Assembly: GCA_036365455.1 (NCBI GenBank)
Contig: JAWQUS010000001.1
Coordinates: 20,439,001-20,503,000 of the forward strand
Origin: Macrosoma leucophasiata
Lineage: Eukaryota; Arthropoda; Insecta; Lepidoptera; Hedylidae
Reading direction: 5' to 3'
Length of the DNA stretch: 64,000 bases
Part shown: piece after piece, positions 63,465 through 64,000 of the stretch
Layout of the letters: each line of letters begins with the position of its first letter
Position numbering within the stretch: the first letter of the stretch is position 1
Position numbers and translations under genes: made by a program
The notes under the pieces: model-generated
The model's database searches: none
What the model saw: the letters and a program-made list of their open reading frames with translations, nothing else
Told to the model about the DNA's origin: nothing

Positions 63465-64000
63465 AGAGCGGCTGGACTAGATTCCCAGTAGGTCGCGAGT
63501 TCGAGTCTCGCCTTAAGTCAATTTTTTCTTTCCATTTTTCTTTAAAAATAAAATATATTTCACAAGCATGTGTTAATGCGAAATAATATAAAAAACAATT
63601 ATTAAGGGTAAAAGCGACTTCTTTACGATATTCAATAAACTGAAAAGTCTAATATATCGGTTGCCTAACTAGCATAGTTGGTAATAGATGGCGCTGCTGC
63701 TACCATAAAGCAATGCAATAGATGTGAAGGAAAGATTTGACAAATCGGGCAGGGCTTCAGTAGCTCAATTGGAAGAGCGGCTGGACTAGATTCCCAGTAG
63801 GTCGCGAGTTCGAGTCTCGCCTGAAGTCAATTTTTTCTTTCCATTTTTCTTCAAAAATAAAATATATTTCACAAGCATGTGTTAATGCGAAATAATATAA
63901 AAAACAATTATTAAGGGTAAAAGCGACTTCTTTACGATATTCAATAAACTGAAAAGTCTATTATATCGGTTGCCTAACTAGCATAGTTGGTAATAGATGG
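63465..64000 (+). repeat. Family C tandem array, runs off the window
   Basis: The word gagcggctggactagattcc starts at 63466 and 63775, a 309-bp period. The first tRNA-like part lacks its 5' end; the second (63754-63829) is complete. A third unit begins at the window edge, as the flanking sequence again reaches ggtaatagatgg. Confidence 0.85.

Noticed and set aside
1..64000. CRISPR array, bacterial operons or phage genes
   Set aside because: The repeats are long, diverged and dispersed, with no short direct repeats separated by unique spacers of fixed length. The genes recognised are eukaryotic transposons.
1..64000. LTR retrotransposon or endogenous retrovirus
   Set aside because: No pair of LTRs, primer-binding site, gag, protease or integrase motif was seen; the RT pieces are all of non-LTR type.

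Overview
The window looks like nuclear DNA of a moth or butterfly. It is AT-rich and packed with short interspersed elements. It carries 3' ends of non-LTR retrotransposons of types I associate with Lepidoptera, a mariner copy, a Helitron helicase remnant and many small inverted-repeat elements. I could not identify any host protein-coding gene, functional tRNA or rRNA gene. Family assignments come from motifs and remembered families, not from a database search.

Repeat families, named here for reference. Family A is a ~290-bp retroposon from a ctggtggtagagctcc head to a poly-A tail after ttacat; it has more than 20 copies, in a younger subfamily and an older one. Family B is a ~360-bp SINE whose head resembles 5S rRNA and whose tail ends gggttgccattatta. 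Family C is a tRNA-like (closest to tRNA-Tyr) element, often in direct tandem units of ~308 bp. Family D and family E are two other tRNA-headed SINEs. Family F is a LINE represented by the C-terminus of its ORF2. G, Q, R and S are short inverted-repeat elements. H, I, L and N are fragments resembling LINE 3' ends. J is a short dispersed repeat. K is a foldback element.

Layout. 0-9 kb holds families A, B, C, E and G nested in one another. 9-11.8 kb has a Helitron helicase remnant, a 267-bp tandem repeat, a B SINE and a LINE 3' end. 12-20 kb has A, C, D and E copies, a 660-bp foldback and two back-to-back inverted-repeat elements. 21-33 kb is mostly A, B, C, D and LINE tails. 33-39 kb is unusual: diverged local direct repeats that resemble no family above. 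39-49 kb mixes A, B, C and F with a CpG-rich inverted-repeat element and a GC-rich island. 49-54.9 kb holds a nearly full-length jockey/CR1-like LINE, with an FP-like ORF1 and an endonuclease-RT ORF2 that are only lightly damaged, meeting a second truncated LINE tail to tail. 55.7-57.0 kb is a mariner with recognisable termini and a broken transposase. 57-64 kb has LINE ends, a perfect 43-bp hairpin, a 21-bp minisatellite and more family C tandem units running off the window edge.

How the parts relate. The LINEs and the mariner are the protein-coding parts. The SINEs depend on LINE machinery supplied in trans and the small inverted-repeat elements on transposases supplied in trans. Several nested insertions with target duplications give relative ages: family G before family C at 0.6-1.0 kb, family B before a LINE tail at 2.6 kb and again at 22.9 kb, and old family A before young family A at 32.2 kb.
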